Assembly (NCBI RefSeq): GCF_900177535.1
Contig: NZ_FXAJ01000002.1
Location: 682,001-746,000 of the forward strand
Direction of reading: 5' to 3'
Length of the DNA: 64,000 nucleotides
Source of the DNA: Priestia filamentosa
GTDB lineage: Bacteria > Bacillota > Bacilli > Bacillales > Bacillaceae_H
In this document: positions 46,711-55,567 of the stretch, piece by piece
How the letters are laid out: the number at the start of each line of letters is the position of its first letter
Numbering within the stretch: the stretch's first letter is position 1
The notes under the pieces: model-generated
What the model saw: the letters and a program-made list of their open reading frames with translations, nothing else
Told to the model about the DNA's origin: nothing
Database searches by the model: none
Position numbers and translations under genes: made by a program

Positions 46711-46857
46711 TTTAAACTCGGATTGTAAAGGAATCTGAAAACATCATTTTTTCCTATTCCTCATCTATATTAGAGCAATAGTAGATAGTAACATTATAAG
46801 AGCAAGTAGAGTTTAAATCTTCTTTTTTGTTAACTTATTTTACACGTTATATTTTAA

Positions 46858-47421
46858 TCATGTCCTAAATATGATTGAAATATCGTTTGTACATTTTCTC
46901 CAAATCATGTGGTCACTTCCATCTCCCCAGTAATCCTTCAGCAAATAACGGGGTTCCCCTAGTTTTTTCTTCCATATTTTCTGGGCATTGATATATCCGC
47001 TATCCAAACAAAATTCTTTAATTTTCCGATTCTGCAAGGTAAGAACCATTACATTGAAAAGTAGGGTCCCTATACCCATTCTTTGATAATTAGGATGAAC
47101 AAATACCGTTCCTATCTCATTCCATTCTTTTAATTCACCATTTGTACAACGATTAATCAGATCACTAGCAGGACCATATTCAATAGTACCAATAACTTGA
47201 TTATGCTTTTTATCCAGAGCTATTAGGAAATATCGGTCCTTTCCACAGCTATCAAAATCACATTTTAAGTATCTCTTCTTATCTTTAATTTCATTTTCCA
47301 TATCCTCAAGTAACGCTGATAAACCTTCTTTGGCAAATGTATCTTGAATGACGGTTTTAAAAAATTGATGAATTTCTTCATTTTCTTCCATTCGTGGTCT
47401 CCTAATTTCAACCTTATTCAC
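46858..47421 (-). CDS. GNAT N-acetyltransferase
   Basis: 187 residues from GTG at 47421 (AAGGAG 10 bases upstream). GNAT fold; the acetyl-CoA loop is in VHPNYQRMGIGTLLF (about 112-126) preceded by WNEIGTVFV. N-terminal half is charged. Substrate unknown. Single gene between the AraC remnant and the AEC transporter. Confidence 0.82.
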   Translation of the reverse strand: MNKVEIRRPRMEENEEIHQFFKTVIQDTFAKEGLSALLEDMENEIKDKKRYLKCDFDSCGKDRYFLIALDKKHNQVIGTIEYGPASDLINRCTNGELKEWNEIGTVFVHPNYQRMGIGTLLFNVMVLTLQNRKIKEFCLDSGYINAQKIWKKKLGEPRYLLKDYWGDGSDHMIWRKCTNDISIIFRT

Positions 47422-47664
47422 TTAAAATCACTCCTTACGATTCTAAAATCCTCTTTTCAATTTAACTTTCATACTTTTTATTTGGTCAGTCCCATAAAAG
47501 CTACATAGTTAGCTATGGTCTTTACGATTTTACTGTTCTAGCAGCCTATAAATACAATATATCTTAAAAAAACTTGATCCTTGCTTAAAAATGAAGAAAA
47601 AGCTCAAAAAAACTTGAGCTGTCTTCAGAAGATCTTATTATTAGACGTGTATAAATACTAAGAC

Positions 47665-48612
47665 TCAAATCGTTATATTCATTAAAACCAGATACAAAAT
47701 GGGGATAGTGACTAATGTGCAAAGCGTTGTAAAAAAAACGGCTAATGAGGCAAAATATGAATCTCCCCCATATTTGAGAGCGTATAGGGAAACAGTAGGT
47801 GCACAAGGCATACCAGACATAAGGACAGCTACACCAATCAATGTAAATGGAAGAGGCAGTAGTGTCAGAGGGAAAAGAATAAGCGGAAGAATAATCAACT
47901 TAACAATGGCTATTTGCCAGATTGAGACATTTTTCAATAAAAGAAATACATCTTTGACCTTTATATTTTTCAGTAAACTACCAATTAATATCATAGATAG
48001 AGGAATAGTCATTTTCCCTATAGTGTTTAATATATCCGATACAAATTGAGGGAATCCAATTGGTAAAAGAAAGATAAGGAGACCAGCTATTGTTGACAAG
48101 ATACCGGGATTAAAAAAAACCTGTTTCCATGGAAATGAAGATGTAGAACGAAGAAACAAATAAATGCCATAGCTCCAAATAAGTAGTAAGTAAGCAAAAT
48201 TGAACATGGTAGCATATATAATCCCTTTTTCACTAAATAGAATATAGCAAATGGTATAACCAATAAATCCTTGATTACCAAATATGATTAAAGCTTCAAA
48301 TACATTTTTTCGCTGAGATGCTATTTTAGAACGCTTCCTCATCAACCGAGCTATAACACATGCCGATAACAACACATATAACGATGAAATAAAAAGAATC
48401 AATAATTCTTTTCCCATACTATAGGAAAATGGAACGTTCATTGAATACAATATAAGAGCTGGAAGAGTAATATATAAGAGCAACTGAGTGATGACCTCGT
48501 TTGCATTAGCATCTAAAATATTGATTTTTCTCGCCACATATCCTATTGCAGCCATACTGTATAAGCCAATCATCTCTTTAACAAAAGCTAATAAGAGTAC
48601 AATATTCATCAT
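47665..48612 (-). CDS. AEC-family transporter (auxin efflux carrier/malate permease type)
   Basis: 315 residues, about ten transmembrane segments with the AEC signature features: AAIGYVARKINILD at the start, LLLYITLPALILYSM, and a second repeat ending GMPCAPTVSLYALKYGGDS (about 265-283). The family exports or exchanges organic acids and related anions. Start at 48612 or 48609. No obvious operon partner. Confidence 0.88.
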   Translation of the reverse strand: MMNIVLLLAFVKEMIGLYSMAAIGYVARKINILDANANEVITQLLLYITLPALILYSMNVPFSYSMGKELLILFISSLYVLLSACVIARLMRKRSKIASQRKNVFEALIIFGNQGFIGYTICYILFSEKGIIYATMFNFAYLLLIWSYGIYLFLRSTSSFPWKQVFFNPGILSTIAGLLIFLLPIGFPQFVSDILNTIGKMTIPLSMILIGSLLKNIKVKDVFLLLKNVSIWQIAIVKLIILPLILFPLTLLPLPFTLIGVAVLMSGMPCAPTVSLYALKYGGDSYFASLAVFFTTLCTLVTIPILYLVLMNITI

Positions 48613-48755
48613 GTCATTTCTCCCTAAATTCAGTGATGCTAAAGACAGAATAAATACATTTTTGTATAAAAAAGACCCTGTTATTGATGGATTCTGTTTT
48701 AATTATGAGCTTGAAAATACGCTTATCATCTTATTGCCTATATCTTATGCTCGAT

Positions 48756-48834
48756 AACATTTCTAAGCAACTTGGCTACGGGTAATTTTGATGATGCCTC
48801 AGTTTTTTCACCACTGGGATTGAAAAGATGCTAA
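48756..48834 (+). pseudogene. Remnant of an AraC-type HTH
   Basis: The plus strand reads NISKQLGYG, then after skipping one T at 48783 continues NFDDASVFSPLGLKRC and stop. The pattern LGY...FDDASVFSRAFKRW is typical of the second HTH of AraC proteins. No upstream gene body is present, so this is at most a fragment. Confidence 0.4.
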
Positions 48835-48961
48835 GTACTGTGACGACTAGCACAACAGTTTTACGCTGCTAAATAGCGGGATGAGTAAGCTGTAGTGTTA
48901 AGGAATCTGGCTTTTCTTTGTATTATTTGCATCATATGTTTTAAGGCACTTTTACGAGAAA

Positions 48962-48996
48962 ATAAAAGCAATACAGTAAAACTGCATTGCTTTTTG
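48962..48996 (-). terminator. Terminator of hmp
   Basis: AAAAGCAATaCAGT / ACTGcATTGCTTTT hairpin with one mismatch and 3-base loop, about 60 bases downstream of the flavohemoglobin stop codon. Confidence 0.75.
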
Positions 48997-49054
48997 ATTA
49001 TGACACAAAAGTACTAAAACGAACTTTTATCAGGATCTCAGAATAGAAGATTGA

Positions 49055-50275
49055 TCACTCCTCTTCGAAAAGTGCTAGGGGACTAAATGCTTCATAATGA
49101 ATATTTTCTCTTGATACACCCCATTTTACTAATATGTTCAGAATAGATTCCATAAATGGAATGGATCCACACAAGTAAAATAAGGATTCTTTTGAAGAAA
49201 CAGTAGATGTTAATACTTCTCGATCAATGATTCCTTCTTTATCAAAATCATGTCCCATCCGGTCCTCTTTATTAGGGGAGCTATAACAAATAAAGGATGT
49301 GACGTTTTCTTGATTCTCAGCTAATTCCGCTACATATTCTTTAAAGGCATGTGTTTTACTATTGGTGGCTCCATGAACAAAAGTTACTTGACGTGTAGAT
49401 TGTGTTTCAACTAAAGTATTTAGCATGCTGAAGACAGGCGTAATCCCAATCCCTCCACTTATCAACACAACGGGTAATTCACTATGATCAAGAACAAAAT
49501 CTCCTGCTGGAGCGGAAAATTCTAATTGTTCTCCAACTTTTACTTGATTATGTAAATAGTTTGAGACAATACCGTCTGGACTATCATCATGAGCATCTTC
49601 ACGTTTTACACTGATTCGATAATACGGTTTTCCTGGAGATTCTGAAAGACTGTAGTGACGAATATGAGTATACTTTTCACCTGGTATCGTTGCTTTTAGC
49701 GTCAAATACTGTCCAGCTTTGTAAGAAGCAATGCCTTTTCCATCAGCAGGTTTTAAATAAAAGGATGTGATATTGTCACTTTCGTCAACTTTCTTATCTA
49801 CGTAAAAACTTCGATATCCATGCCATCCACCAGGCTGACTCTTTGTTTCTTCTTCAAGATTCTTCTCAAGGTTAATGAAGGCATCCGCAATATATCCATA
49901 GGCCTTTCCCCAGGCTTCAATAATTTCATCAGTAGCAGCATCTCCTAAAACATCTTTTACTGCTTGAAGTAAAGTCTCCCCCACCACAGGATATTGCTCT
50001 GCTTTCACCCCTATAGCACGGTGCTTTTGAGAAATTCTTTCGATTACGGGTTTGATAGCCTCTAAGTTTGTAATATGTTCTCCTGCAGCATAAACCGCGT
50101 ATCCTAACGCTTCCTGCTGAATTCCGCGTTTCTGATTTGTTTGATTAAACATATTGTACAAATCAGGCTCTTTTGCAAATAGTAACTCATAAAATCTTTT
50201 GCCAATTTCTTTACTATGTTCTTTTAAAACCGGTACTGTTGATTGCACAATTTCAATTGTTTTAGGGTCAAGCAT
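49055..50275 (-). CDS. hmp: Flavohemoglobin, nitric oxide dioxygenase
   Basis: 406 residues. Globin domain (1-140) with proximal His85, Tyr29, Gln53 and Tyr95; FAD domain with RHYSLSESPG (about 205-214); NAD domain with GGIGITPVFSML and C-terminal YEAFSP. It oxidises nitric oxide to nitrate using O2 and NAD(P)H. AAAGGTGG precedes the ATG. The upstream gap contains a TTGG-ACATATGT-A-CCAA near-palindrome (50336-50352) that might bind a regulator. Confidence 0.95.
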   Translation of the reverse strand: MLDPKTIEIVQSTVPVLKEHSKEIGKRFYELLFAKEPDLYNMFNQTNQKRGIQQEALGYAVYAAGEHITNLEAIKPVIERISQKHRAIGVKAEQYPVVGETLLQAVKDVLGDAATDEIIEAWGKAYGYIADAFINLEKNLEEETKSQPGGWHGYRSFYVDKKVDESDNITSFYLKPADGKGIASYKAGQYLTLKATIPGEKYTHIRHYSLSESPGKPYYRISVKREDAHDDSPDGIVSNYLHNQVKVGEQLEFSAPAGDFVLDHSELPVVLISGGIGITPVFSMLNTLVETQSTRQVTFVHGATNSKTHAFKEYVAELAENQENVTSFICYSSPNKEDRMGHDFDKEGIIDREVLTSTVSSKESLFYLCGSIPFMESILNILVKWGVSRENIHYEAFSPLALFEEE

Positions 50276-50665
50276 TTCGTTTCATCCACCTTTTATAACT
50301 TATTGAGATAAACTATAGCGTTTATACGATGTAAGTTGGACATATGTACCAATTGATATTATGTACAAGAGCAGTTATGCATATCCATACTAAAGGACAT
50401 TCTGGCTCCTTATATCCAAATGACGGTAGTGAATTAAATAGATAATAGGCAACTCTTTACGCTTTCTTACTTTAATGACAAGTTGTAACTGTCGTATACC
50501 TTAAATAGCCTTCTATCATCCAAATGACAGAAGGCTATTTAAAGTAAGATAATTTGCTGACTACATGCAACATAGTTATCTTTTTCATTATTTAGCGGAC
50601 TTTTAACAAGTCCGCTATTATATATAAATTTGCGATAATAAAAAAATCGAGTTGTGATAAAAGTC
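50276..50665. promoter_or_regulatory. hmp upstream region with two hairpins
   Basis: 390 bases. TTGGACATATGTACCAA near-palindrome at 50336-50352; a long hairpin at 50501-50542 (14-bp perfect stem TTAAATAGCCTTCT plus inner TCAT/ATGA); and a second hairpin TAGCGGACTT / AAGTCCGCTA at 50593-50617 that suits termination of the SDR gene at 50666. Confidence 0.55.
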
Positions 50666-51409
50666 TTATTTAGCTGTGTATCCACCGTCAACAAGAAGTG
50701 TTGTACCTGTTACAAAGTCATTTTCAGCTAAGAAGATAACAGCATGTGCAATTTCCTTTGGTTCACCTAGTCGACCAATAGGATGTTTGGCTACTAGACC
50801 ATCATAGTACTCACCCATTGCCTCTTTGTTCACTAGTCCAGTTTCAATAAATCCAGGAGCTACAGCATTTACTCGAATATTCCGATCCGCATATTCTAAT
50901 GCAACGGACTTTGTTATTAAATTGACAGCACCTTTACTTGCAGCATATGGAATAGAAGTTGGTTCACCAACTGTGCCCAAAATAGAAGAAGTGTTAATAA
51001 TAGAACCGCCACCCGTTTTAAGCATTTGACGAAGAGCGTATTTAATCCCGTAAAAAACACCATCTTGGTTCACAGAAATCACTCTCTTATATTCTTCAGC
51101 CGTTAATTCGTGAGTAGGTGTTTGAACACCAACCCCAGCATTGTTAAAGATGATGTCTAACCCTCCAAAATGTTTGACGGTTTCAGAAACAAGATTTTCA
51201 ACTGATTGCTCATCAGCCACATTAACTGTGATAAATAAAACATCCTTATATGTTTTTTTCAACCCTTTTTCGACGCTTACTCCAGCTTCATTATTGTAAT
51301 CCCCAATAACGACTTTCACTCCTTTTTCTAGAAAAGCTTTAGCAGTAGCTAATCCGATACCAGAAGCACCACCCGTTACAATTGCAACTTTGCCATCTAA
51401 GTTTGTCAT
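50666..51409 (-). CDS. SDR-family oxidoreductase
   Basis: 247 residues, classical short-chain dehydrogenase. NAD(P) motif VTGGASGIGLA (8-18), Asp in IGDYNN (NAD preference), NNAGVG near 90, catalytic Ser in INTSSILG, Tyr-x-x-x-Lys in YAASKGA, and C-terminal TTLLVDGGYT. Related to glucose 1-dehydrogenase and 3-oxoacyl reductase groups; substrate unknown. AAGGGGG precedes the ATG. Confidence 0.9.
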   Translation of the reverse strand: MTNLDGKVAIVTGGASGIGLATAKAFLEKGVKVVIGDYNNEAGVSVEKGLKKTYKDVLFITVNVADEQSVENLVSETVKHFGGLDIIFNNAGVGVQTPTHELTAEEYKRVISVNQDGVFYGIKYALRQMLKTGGGSIINTSSILGTVGEPTSIPYAASKGAVNLITKSVALEYADRNIRVNAVAPGFIETGLVNKEAMGEYYDGLVAKHPIGRLGEPKEIAHAVIFLAENDFVTGTTLLVDGGYTAK

Positions 51410-51734
51410 AATCTAATTCCCCCTTGAAGTAATAAAAAGGATTAACAAGCTCTTCATATTTTTTCTTATCTTCTCTGTTTTATACTTACACCCTGAGAAC
51501 CAAAACAAAATAGAAAATATAATCTCTGCTACCATTTTTGAAAAGCGCTAGAGAAGCTACATGATCACTTCCCTCACTATTTCTGGTGACAATTTTCACT
51601 TTATTATCACAAGCAAATTAGTTGCTTTGGCTAATGGGAATCTAAGAAGGTTAGGTTCCATTGCTTTTCCGAGAAAAATACTAAAAATATAAAAAGCTCC
51701 CTGTTTACTAACAGAGAGCCCTTTATATTTAAAG
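51410..51734. other. Intergenic stretch before the SDR gene
   Basis: 325 bases with no supportable gene; it contains the SDR upstream region and the lincosamide-transferase terminator at 51691-51725. Confidence 0.5.
51691..51725 (-). terminator. Terminator of lnu gene/operon
   Basis: GCTCcCTGTT / AACAGaGAGC stem with 4-base loop and AAAAA (T on minus) on the far side; ten bases after the nucleotidyltransferase stop. Confidence 0.8.
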
Positions 51735-52547
51735 TTATTCATTTAAATGAATGTAAAGCTTTTTAATAAAATCTGAATCTATATCTACCATGTAAAAAGC
51801 ACCTAAATTGTTATGCAGCTTTTCAACCATTTCTAAGGCATTCTTATAAGCTGTTTTCAATTCACACTCTCTTAGTTTTGCAGTTATTGAAACATAGTCA
51901 TGATAAGATTGAACACTTATATCCGCCTCTAAGTTTTTGGTACTGTTTAACCAACGTTCTACCGTTTTTTCCTTTACTCTTATGAGTTGTAATATATATT
52001 TTTGCACTTGTGTTAAAATCTCTAAAGAGCGTGCTAACTCTCCTCTTTTCATTACATTTACACCCATCAGCCAAGCGTTTACAACATTATTAAAAGTGAA
52101 ATTTACATTTTCATGAGTCATTCTTTCTGGACCAGATCCACCTAATTCTTCAAGCAAAGGCTGTAATTGTTCTGTAGAATCGTAAATATACATCGACTCA
52201 GGATTTGGGAAAACTCCAGTAGATTTAAAACTTTTGATAATTTCTATTTTTGATTCAGGGAGAAAATGAAACTCTCCCCGAATCATATTTGAAAATATGA
52301 CTACCTCTGTTCCATACTCATTGTAAAATATCAAATCAGCGGCATTTACTTCAGAGATCCAATGTCTTGAGTTAAAATGATTTATATTCTGATCCCTAAT
52401 GAATATATAAAACTCAACATCTGAATGCTGATCTCCTTCTCCTTTAGTAAAAGACCCATACATCATACAAGCTGAGACTGATTCATCTTCAATACATTTA
52501 TTTTTAACGTTTTGAATGATTCTCTCTTGAATTAGCACATTCAACAC
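51735..52547 (-). CDS. Lincosamide nucleotidyltransferase, Lnu(B) family
   Basis: 270 residues. Nucleotidyltransferase motif MMYGSFTKGEGDQ-H-S-D-V-E with Gly31-Ser32 and metal-binding Asp43 and Glu45. GTEVVIFSNMIRGEFHFLPE, N-A-W-L-M-G-V-N-V-M-K-R-G-E-x-A-R-S-L-E and QLIRVKEKTVERWLN closely follow the Lnu(B)/Lnu(F) sequences as I remember them, and the length is within a few residues. Family members adenylylate lincomycin and clindamycin. AAGGAG precedes the ATG. It is last in a run with an acetyltransferase and a MutS2-like gene (119-base gap). Confidence 0.85.
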   Translation of the reverse strand: MLNVLIQERIIQNVKNKCIEDESVSACMMYGSFTKGEGDQHSDVEFYIFIRDQNINHFNSRHWISEVNAADLIFYNEYGTEVVIFSNMIRGEFHFLPESKIEIIKSFKSTGVFPNPESMYIYDSTEQLQPLLEELGGSGPERMTHENVNFTFNNVVNAWLMGVNVMKRGELARSLEILTQVQKYILQLIRVKEKTVERWLNSTKNLEADISVQSYHDYVSITAKLRECELKTAYKNALEMVEKLHNNLGAFYMVDIDSDFIKKLYIHLNE

Positions 52548-52666
52548 TCCTTATCTAATATTTTTATTTTTAGATAAGGGGTTTATCAAACACTGGACAG
52601 CATGAGCAACACATATAACATACTCCTTCCATTTTTAATTAACATGAGTATTAGGTATAGCTCCTC

Positions 52667-53194
52667 TTATTCAAAAAATGCTTGAGAATATTGAACAACC
52701 CCCCGTATGTTTTTAAGAGCGTCCTTAGTTAACTCCATGGCCATAAAGACTTCGGCTGGGACTTCGAATGGTGATTTTATATTCCATAAACTTGCTGGTT
52801 TGAATCCGAATTTTGGATAATAATCTTGATGACCTAATACAATAACAGACTGATAACCAAGCTCTTTTGCTTTTTTTAATGCATGAGTAATTAATAAACT
52901 TCCGATTCCCTTTTTCTGTTGATTTGGTGATACAGAAACTGGGGCAAGAGCCAGAGAATCTACAGTCCTGTCATCATTTACGATTTTAATTTTAGATAAC
53001 ATAATATGACCTACAATTTCGTTATCTACTGCCACTAATGAAAGTTCAGGAATAAATGCATCCGATGTTCTAATCCGATGTACAAGTTCATGCTCTTTCT
53101 GATCGCTAAACTCTGCTTGTAAAAATGCTTGTTTTACAAGTTCTTCTGTTTTTTGATAATCCTCCTGACTTTCTTGTCTAATCATTATCGGCAT
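52667..53194 (-). CDS. GNAT N-acetyltransferase, YhbS-like
   Basis: 175 residues. GNAT core with SLALAPVSVSPNQQKKGIGSLLI (about 80-102; acetyl-CoA loop QKKGIG), VIVLGHQDYYPKFGF typical of the YhbS group, and N-terminal IRQESQEDY. Substrate unknown. Six bases after the MutS2-like gene and upstream of the lincosamide transferase gene, so part of that operon. Confidence 0.85.
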   Translation of the reverse strand: MPIMIRQESQEDYQKTEELVKQAFLQAEFSDQKEHELVHRIRTSDAFIPELSLVAVDNEIVGHIMLSKIKIVNDDRTVDSLALAPVSVSPNQQKKGIGSLLITHALKKAKELGYQSVIVLGHQDYYPKFGFKPASLWNIKSPFEVPAEVFMAMELTKDALKNIRGVVQYSQAFFE

Positions 53195-53200
53195 TTCATC

Positions 53201-55102
53201 TCATCCTTTATTTTTTCTTATCTCTTTTTGAATTTTACGAAGCGCCTTTTTGGAACCGCGTTCTATATCATGCTGTGTTTTTCGGGTAGTATAATCGATA
53301 AACAAGGTCTCTAAATCATAGCCGTCTGGATATAGTTCCTTTGCTGATATTTCTAGGGAAAGACGCTTAACATTTACTTCTACAAATTCTTTATTGTAGA
53401 ACACTACAACATTATAGAAATTATCCTTTTCTCTATAGATAATCCCAAAGTCATTGTAATCTAATAATTTCACACGATCGCCTTTTCTGTATTCATCCTT
53501 TTCTTCAGGCTTTTCTTTAACAACCTTAGGTTTTCTGATTTTATTCTCATCTACCCGCTCTAAATGATATCCTTTGTTCTCCATATAGTACTTCGCTCTT
53601 TGTAGAACATTTTCTCGTACATTCATTTTTCTAGAAATCCAAAGCGCGTTACTTTCTCCTGATTTTCCTATTAATAATTGATACATTGGTTCTAATGTAT
53701 CGCTATTAAATTGCATTGCTGCATTCATAAAATCGCTGTGCATTTCTGAGAAACGTTTAATTTCGCCATAATGAGTTGTCGCTACTGTTATACATCCCAT
53801 TTGGTAAAATTCCTCTAAAATTGAAATTGCAAGTGCAGCTCCTTCATTCGGCTCTGTACCACTTCCTATTTCATCAAATAGTAAAAGGGTATTATTGTTG
53901 GATGCGCTCATAATCTCTGATACATTTTTCATATGAGATGAAAATGTACTTAGCGCATTCTCTATACTTTGATTGTCTCCAATATCAACAAAGATGTTGT
54001 CAAATACGGCTATTTCCGTTTCTTTGTTTGAAATAATGTGAAAGCCTGACATGGCTGCTAATGTGACTAACCCGATGGTTTTTAGAACAATGGTTTTCCC
54101 GCCAGCATTAGGACCCGTAATAATCAAGCTACGATAATCTTTCCCTATCTCAAAATGAAGTGGCACAGCTTCTCTTGTTAAAAGGGGATGTTTACAATGG
54201 ACCAATTTGATATATCCATAATCATTTAACTTCGGTTCTATCCCTCCAACATGCTTACTGAACTTTGCCTTCGCAAACACCATATCATATTGACTAATCA
54301 GGTCCATATTGATCTTGATTTCATGAATATTCTCTAAAAGCATTCCTGATAACGTAGCTAATATTTGATACTCTTCTATCGCCTCTTCAGCTTTTAGACT
54401 TGAGAGTTCCCCATTTAGCTTTGTAATGGTATTTGGCTCAATAAAGACAGTAGAACCTTTAGAAGAAACCTCAATTACCGTTCCTGGAACCTGATTTTTA
54501 TAGGAAGCTTTAATAGGAATTGTATATCGATCATCTTTTTTACTAATAAAGAACTCTTGAATATACTTTTTATGTGAACTGCTATTGAGAAATTTATTTA
54601 AGCGTTCCTTTATTTTTTCCTCAGCCGCTGCCATGTTATGCCGTATTCGTTTTAGCTCTCTACTTGCCGCTGAATCTACACGATTTCCCTTAATTGAAAA
54701 ATTAATTTCTTCTTCAATACTTTTAAATTCAGTCATTGAGTGGGCGTAAGATGTTAATAGGGGAGCGAAAAACTCTTTATTCATCATAAATTTTTTCATT
54801 TTTCTACACCCTCTTAAGAAGTCTGATACACTTACCAACTCACTTGGATCAAGCATCATCCCTTTTTCAAGATTTTGTATTGTATGATCAATATTAGATA
54901 TGCCTAAAAACGGCACATGACCCTCTGCGTCTAAGATTTCTCGTGCTTCTGTTGTTTCATTTAAGCGATGTTTAACTATTTTTATATTTGTACTTGGCTT
55001 TAATTTATCTAGTAATTGTTTACCTAATCCACTTACACAATAAGATCTAACAATCTGTTTTAATTCGTTATATTGTAACTTTTCATAAGTTGCATGATTC
55101 AT
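53201..55102 (-). CDS. MutS2-like ATPase lacking the Smr nuclease domain
   Basis: 633 residues against about 785 for MutS2. Core and lever region 1-300 with the MutS2 block VPGTVIEVSSKGSTVFIEP (205-223). ATPase: Walker A GPNAGGKT (330-337), Walker B LLLFDEIGSG (406-415), TTHYGE. A KOW/SH3-like segment follows (KGDRVKLLDYNDFGII onwards, 540-585), then a basic tail (RKIQKEIRKNKG). The C-terminal Smr endonuclease is absent. Housekeeping MutS2 splits collided ribosomes, with KOW contacting the ribosome, so this paralogue may act on ribosomes or branched DNA without cutting. Heads an operon with an acetyltransferase and Lnu(B)-type gene. GAGGAG precedes the ATG. Confidence 0.85.
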   Translation of the reverse strand: MNHATYEKLQYNELKQIVRSYCVSGLGKQLLDKLKPSTNIKIVKHRLNETTEAREILDAEGHVPFLGISNIDHTIQNLEKGMMLDPSELVSVSDFLRGCRKMKKFMMNKEFFAPLLTSYAHSMTEFKSIEEEINFSIKGNRVDSAASRELKRIRHNMAAAEEKIKERLNKFLNSSSHKKYIQEFFISKKDDRYTIPIKASYKNQVPGTVIEVSSKGSTVFIEPNTITKLNGELSSLKAEEAIEEYQILATLSGMLLENIHEIKINMDLISQYDMVFAKAKFSKHVGGIEPKLNDYGYIKLVHCKHPLLTREAVPLHFEIGKDYRSLIITGPNAGGKTIVLKTIGLVTLAAMSGFHIISNKETEIAVFDNIFVDIGDNQSIENALSTFSSHMKNVSEIMSASNNNTLLLFDEIGSGTEPNEGAALAISILEEFYQMGCITVATTHYGEIKRFSEMHSDFMNAAMQFNSDTLEPMYQLLIGKSGESNALWISRKMNVRENVLQRAKYYMENKGYHLERVDENKIRKPKVVKEKPEEKDEYRKGDRVKLLDYNDFGIIYREKDNFYNVVVFYNKEFVEVNVKRLSLEISAKELYPDGYDLETLFIDYTTRKTQHDIERGSKKALRKIQKEIRKNKG

Positions 55103-55214
55103 TTTCCATTCTCCTCACTGTGATTTATTCATTTCACAAGCGAAGATACCTACTCATTAGATTTCAATGAGGTTTCAAACATAGAAGAATATTATTTACT
55201 ACTTATCTAAACAC

Positions 55215-55244
55215 AAAAAAGCTGCGGGGATACCGCAGCTTTTT
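55215..55244 (-). terminator. Terminator-like hairpin in mutS2-like leader (possible attenuator)
   Basis: Perfect 12-bp stem AAAAAGCTGCGG / CCGCAGCTTTTT with 5-base loop and T run on the minus strand. It is about 110 bases before the MutS2-like start and 325 bases beyond the upstream gene, downstream of a good promoter, so it may attenuate the operon. Confidence 0.75.
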
Positions 55245-55511
55245 ACATTACAAGGCAAGTATAATATATAAGGAAATAAGCCATTAAAACAGAGCTATTC
55301 CCTTACTATTACATGCTTTATAAAGTACTGTAGGTATCTTCATAGGTTTTAAAATAAATCCATAGCAAATACAGGCACATTATGTACCTCATTCACTGCT
55401 GCTATCGTATTTATTTCATTTAACTTTTCCTATTTAGAACCTACCGCACTCACAAAAAGCACCTCTCATTAATTTATTGTAATTTTCATTGAAATCTAAT
55501 TTAATAATTTT

Positions 55512-55540
55512 ATCATACTATGGATGGATAAAAAAGTAAA
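55512..55540 (-). promoter_or_regulatory. Probable sigma-A promoter of mutS2-like operon leader
   Basis: Minus strand: TTTACT (-35, 55535-55540), 17-base spacer, TATGAT (-10, 55512-55517). Transcription would start near 55505, placing the hairpin at 55215 inside the leader. Confidence 0.55.
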
Positions 55541-55567
55541 GTTGAACTACATTTTTGTTCTTAGAAA

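Larger units (their letters stand above)
48613..49054. other. Gene-free stretch with AraC-like remnant and hmp terminator
   Basis: 442 bases. It holds the short AraC-like fragment at 48756-48834 and the terminator at 48962-48996. Nothing else is supportable. Confidence 0.5.
55103..55567 (-). promoter_or_regulatory. Leader region of mutS2-like operon
   Basis: 465 bases. On the minus strand: promoter (55512-55540), a possible 7-codon leader ORF from a GTG at 55453 with AGAGGTG upstream, a terminator hairpin (55215-55244), and a 15-bp inverted repeat joining the 5' end (55486-55500) to a segment beyond the terminator (55156-55170). Confidence 0.5.
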
